Shown here piece after piece: positions 11,526-13,496 of a DNA stretch of 13,496 nucleotides; within the stretch, counting starts at the first letter, position 1; every line of letters begins with the position of its first letter. Made by a program: the position numbers and the translations under genes. Location: contig WJIN01000163.1 in NCBI GenBank assembly GCA_014730295.1, positions 1-13,496 of the forward strand, given 5' to 3'. The DNA comes from Promethearchaeota archaeon (GTDB lineage: Archaea > Asgardarchaeota > Lokiarchaeia > Sigynarchaeales > SOKP01). The notes under the pieces are model-generated. The model searched no databases. It was not told the origin of the DNA and saw nothing but the letters and a program-made list of their open reading frames with translations.

Positions 11526-13238
11526 TTATGCTGCATCCCAGCCGCCTTCTTCTCTCGCTTTTTCAATATCCTCAGGAACTCGGTCTTTCAGCGAAACGTA
11601 GTCTGTTTTAGCGACCCTATTTAGTGGAAATTCATCAATAAACACAATGAGCGAAGGGCGTTTATATGCAGCGATTCCCTTGCAATGTTCCATGACTTCT
11701 TCTTTGTTGAGTGTTTCTCCTTCCTTCACTTTGATATAGGCGATTATCCCTTCAGTAAAGACTTCATGCTTCGCCCCAACGATGGCAACCGATTCTACTT
11801 TCTCCATCTCTGCAATATACGCTTCTACCTCAGGCGGAAATACTTGATATCCTTTCGGTTTGATGAGAAATTTTCTTCTCCCTTCTAAATGAAGACCATC
11901 CTCAGCTATGTAGCCCATATCTCCCGTATATAAATAGCCCTCTTTGGAGAGCGTCATTTTAGTCTCTTCTTCTTTACCAAAATAGCCTAGAAATGTTTGA
12001 GGTCCTTTGTAGCAAATTTCTCCGATCTCACCTTTAGGTAATTCTTCTCCAGCTGTGCCGTCCGCGTTCATGGATTTTCGAATCGACATCGGATAAATGG
12101 GAAAGTCGGTGCCCAGCGCGGTCACGAAATCCTCCCAGTTTTCCTTTACGGTTATATAAGAACAAAATCCGGAAGTTTCAGTTAATCCTAACCCGCCCCC
12201 AATTTGAGGTGCCATCTTCCTCAGTTTTTCTAAAAATGGACGATCCACAGATTGACCCGCACAGATTACAAATCGTAAGCTACTGAGATCATAATCTGAA
12301 TAATTCGGTAATCTCCACTCCATAGCATAGAGGGCAGGAATCTGACCCATTACGGTAGCATTATATTTTTGTACGGCGTCCAAAGTTTTTTCCGCATCAA
12401 AAATATGTAATACTATATTAGTCCCGCCTCCAAAGAGTGTTGTGCAAAATTGTTCAGTAGTCCCTCCCACATGGCTTGGTGGAAGATTTACGATCATAAT
12501 ATCCGTCCTTTCCAATCCGAAAGCCTTCGCAAGACACATATTCTGACAGATAATACCTTCATTTTTTAGCATCGCAGGTTTAGGAAAGCCAGTACTGCCC
12601 GTAGTAAATACAATCATAACAGGATCTTTTCCGCCCACTTTCGCACATTCCTCTCGATAATCGTTCATGGAATCGGGATTTTGCATTGCCTCTTTATACT
12701 CCTTTTCAGCCTCGTCAGCGATTTCATAAGCAGGGAGGATACCTTTTCGATATCTATCATCGGGATCGCTAAACTGAACCACATATTTCAACCACGGACT
12801 ATTTTTCCTTACCGCAGCACCGATCATACCGAAATTTGCCGCCGCTGTCTTTCCAAGATGGCAATACATTTTTGCTTTATCCTTTAAAATTTCGAGACAA
12901 CGCATAATTTCTGGTGGTTTTAATCGAAGATCAAGAGGTGTCCACATTACTCCAAGCTTAGCACATGCATATCCCAAAAAAATGTGTTTATCTAAGTAAG
13001 GAAGGGACGTTACGCAAATATCTCCCTTGCGAAATCCCATATTATAAAGTTTGAAAGCCATTACATCAATGTTTTGCTGAAATTCTTTATATGTATATTT
13101 TTTCTGCGTGTCATATATAATAAAAGCGTCTTTATCTGGTAATTCTTCTGCCCATTTGTCAATAATTCCGCATAGCGTATGAGGATACTGTTCAAATTCT
13201 TCTTGTGAAATTTTTAATCTCCCTTTTAAATTAGTCAT
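11526..13238 (-). CDS. AMP-forming acyl-CoA synthetase (ANL superfamily)
   Basis: This enzyme activates a carboxylic acid with ATP to an acyl-adenylate and then forms the CoA thioester. The motifs appear in order: phosphate loop VFTTGSTGFPKPAML (212-226), GLGLTETSGF (351-360) with T355-E356, LYTGDMGY (438-445) with ribose-binding D442, the hinge region GRRKFLIKPKGYQVFP (455-470), and LNRVAKTDY (541-549) with K546 as the adenylation lysine in place of the usual SGK context. Numbers count from a TTG at 13244; ATG 13236-13238 is chosen, giving 570 residues. Neither start has a ribosome binding site. A TATA-like box near 13280-13290 fits a short leader. The chain length or aromatic nature of the substrate cannot be read. 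Its strand-mate crotonase 860 bases downstream suggests shared acyl-CoA metabolism, although a DUF998 gene on the other strand separates them. Confidence 0.9.
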   Translation of the reverse strand: MTNLKGRLKISQEEFEQYPHTLCGIIDKWAEELPDKDAFIIYDTQKKYTYKEFQQNIDVMAFKLYNMGFRKGDICVTSLPYLDKHIFLGYACAKLGVMWTPLDLRLKPPEIMRCLEILKDKAKMYCHLGKTAAANFGMIGAAVRKNSPWLKYVVQFSDPDDRYRKGILPAYEIADEAEKEYKEAMQNPDSMNDYREECAKVGGKDPVMIVFTTGSTGFPKPAMLKNEGIICQNMCLAKAFGLERTDIMIVNLPPSHVGGTTEQFCTTLFGGGTNIVLHIFDAEKTLDAVQKYNATVMGQIPALYAMEWRLPNYSDYDLSSLRFVICAGQSVDRPFLEKLRKMAPQIGGGLGLTETSGFCSYITVKENWEDFVTALGTDFPIYPMSIRKSMNADGTAGEELPKGEIGEICYKGPQTFLGYFGKEEETKMTLSKEGYLYTGDMGYIAEDGLHLEGRRKFLIKPKGYQVFPPEVEAYIAEMEKVESVAIVGAKHEVFTEGIIAYIKVKEGETLNKEEVMEHCKGIAAYKRPSLIVFIDEFPLNRVAKTDYVSLKDRVPEDIEKAREEGGWDAA

Positions 13239-13298
13239 ATTCAAGCAATATTAAGTATCACTATCAATTAACTCTTAACTTTATAATTTTTAACAAAT

Positions 13299-13342
13299 TG
13301 CGAAAGAAGTCTTCTTCCTTTAGGGGGAGGATCAATTTCGCA
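13299..13342 (+). repeat. Strong two-part hairpin upstream of the TnpB-like gene
   Basis: The outer stem TGCGAAA (13299-13305) pairs exactly with TTTCGCA (13336-13342). A symmetrical 3/3 internal loop follows, then a 10-bp inner stem (13309-13318 with 13323-13332, four G-U pairs) closed by TTTA. The G-U pairs favour a plus-strand structure. It lies in the divergent region, upstream of the TATA-like box, so it is not a terminator. It could be a subterminal hairpin of an IS200/IS605-type left end. Confidence 0.5.
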
Positions 13343-13375
13343 GAGTATGTTTTACTAATTGAAGGGACTACTTGC

Positions 13376-13390
13376 TTTTAAATATATAAG
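13376..13390 (+). promoter_or_regulatory. TATA-like box for the TnpB-like gene
   Basis: TTTTAAATATATAAG matches the archaeal TATA pattern and lies about 40 bases before the GTG start. The ribosome binding site GAGAGGAG at 13407-13414 follows. Confidence 0.45.
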
Positions 13391-13422
13391 TTTCTATAGA
13401 CTAATTGAGAGGAGATTAAACA

Positions 13423-13496
13423 GTGCAATTAAGTCAAAAGATTCGGATATTCCCCACCCAAGAGCAATTAGAAGTGCTTTGGGACTTGTCCGAAAA
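13423..13496 (+). CDS. TnpB/OrfB-like protein, N-terminus (partial, runs off the window)
   Basis: A GTG start at 13423 is preceded by a strong ribosome binding site, GAGAGGAG, eight bases upstream. The 24 complete codons begin VQLSQKIRIFPTQEQLEVL. The pattern of a short beta-strand with K-x-R-(I/L)-(Y/F)-P-(T/N)-x-E-Q is the hallmark N-terminus of IS200/IS605 OrfB, or TnpB, the RNA-guided nuclease ancestral to Cas12. The hairpin at 13299-13342 upstream fits an insertion-element end. No TnpA gene lies on the left side. Because the gene is cut by the window edge, the RuvC residues and zinc finger cannot be checked, and a non-transposon homologue remains possible. Confidence 0.65.
   Translation, partial: MQLSQKIRIFPTQEQLEVLWDLSE

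Noticed and set aside
9844..13238. A 4-chlorobenzoate degradation module (ligase plus dehalogenase)
   Set aside because: The crotonase shares the Asp loop, but the dehalogenase base His90 appears to be replaced by Lys, the key Trp by Phe, no thioesterase gene is present, and the two genes are not in one operon.
1..13496. tRNA, rRNA genes and CRISPR arrays
   Set aside because: Reading all spacers I found no cloverleaf with a GGTTCRA-type loop, no conserved rRNA segment and no regularly spaced repeats.

Overview
The window looks like a piece of an AT-rich archaeal genome, most likely Asgard (Lokiarchaeia-like). The archaeal call rests on an Alba chromatin protein, on archaeal-type acetyl-CoA decarbonylase/synthase subunits (a beta subunit without the bacterial N-terminal domains, plus an epsilon subunit), on TATA-like promoters, on T-run terminators, and on ribosome binding sites that match the archaeal 16S tail (GGTG, GTGAT, GGAG). 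The Asgard assignment is inference: no eukaryotic signature protein is in view.

Layout. 1-135: C-terminal tail of a membrane-anchored protein. 312-3430 (minus strand): a CWGC zinc-binding micro-protein, nicotinate phosphoribosyltransferase (pncB), and a SAP/Rho_N-like x2 + SWIM zinc finger + OB-like protein. 3431-3789: a palindrome-rich divergent intergenic region. 3790-4405 (plus): two small paralogous proteins built from the same roughly 25-residue motif repeated twice. 4417-4659 (minus): a second CWGC cysteine-rich small protein. 4987-5448 (plus): a helical protein of unknown function with an acidic tail. 5698-7706 (minus): cdhB-cdhC, an operon for two CODH/ACS subunits. 7707-8124: an intergenic region with three stem-loops. 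8125-9260 (plus): a seven-helix membrane protein, then a CooT-family nickel-binding protein. 9343-9624 (minus): Alba. 9844-10665 (minus): a crotonase-fold enzyme with an atypical active site. 10806-11468 (plus): a DUF998 membrane protein. 11526-13238 (minus): an AMP-forming acyl-CoA synthetase. 13239-13496: a divergent region with a strong hairpin, then the start of a TnpB/OrfB-like gene cut by the window edge.

How the genes may work together. CdhB and CdhC serve the Wood-Ljungdahl pathway: CdhC carries the Ni-Fe A-cluster that joins CO, a methyl group and CoA into acetyl-CoA, and CdhB is the small partner of the CO dehydrogenase subunit. The CooT-family gene 1.25 kb away would fit a nickel-handling role for this enzyme. 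The acyl-CoA synthetase and the crotonase could activate and modify organic acids as CoA thioesters that feed the same acetyl-CoA pool. pncB supplies NAD. Most transcription units appear to be short, with one or two genes and their own promoter and terminator.

The least explained items are the two-repeat small protein pair, the SAP/SWIM/OB protein, the CWGC micro-proteins, the three-hairpin region between cdhB and the 7TM gene, and the hairpin in front of the TnpB-like gene.
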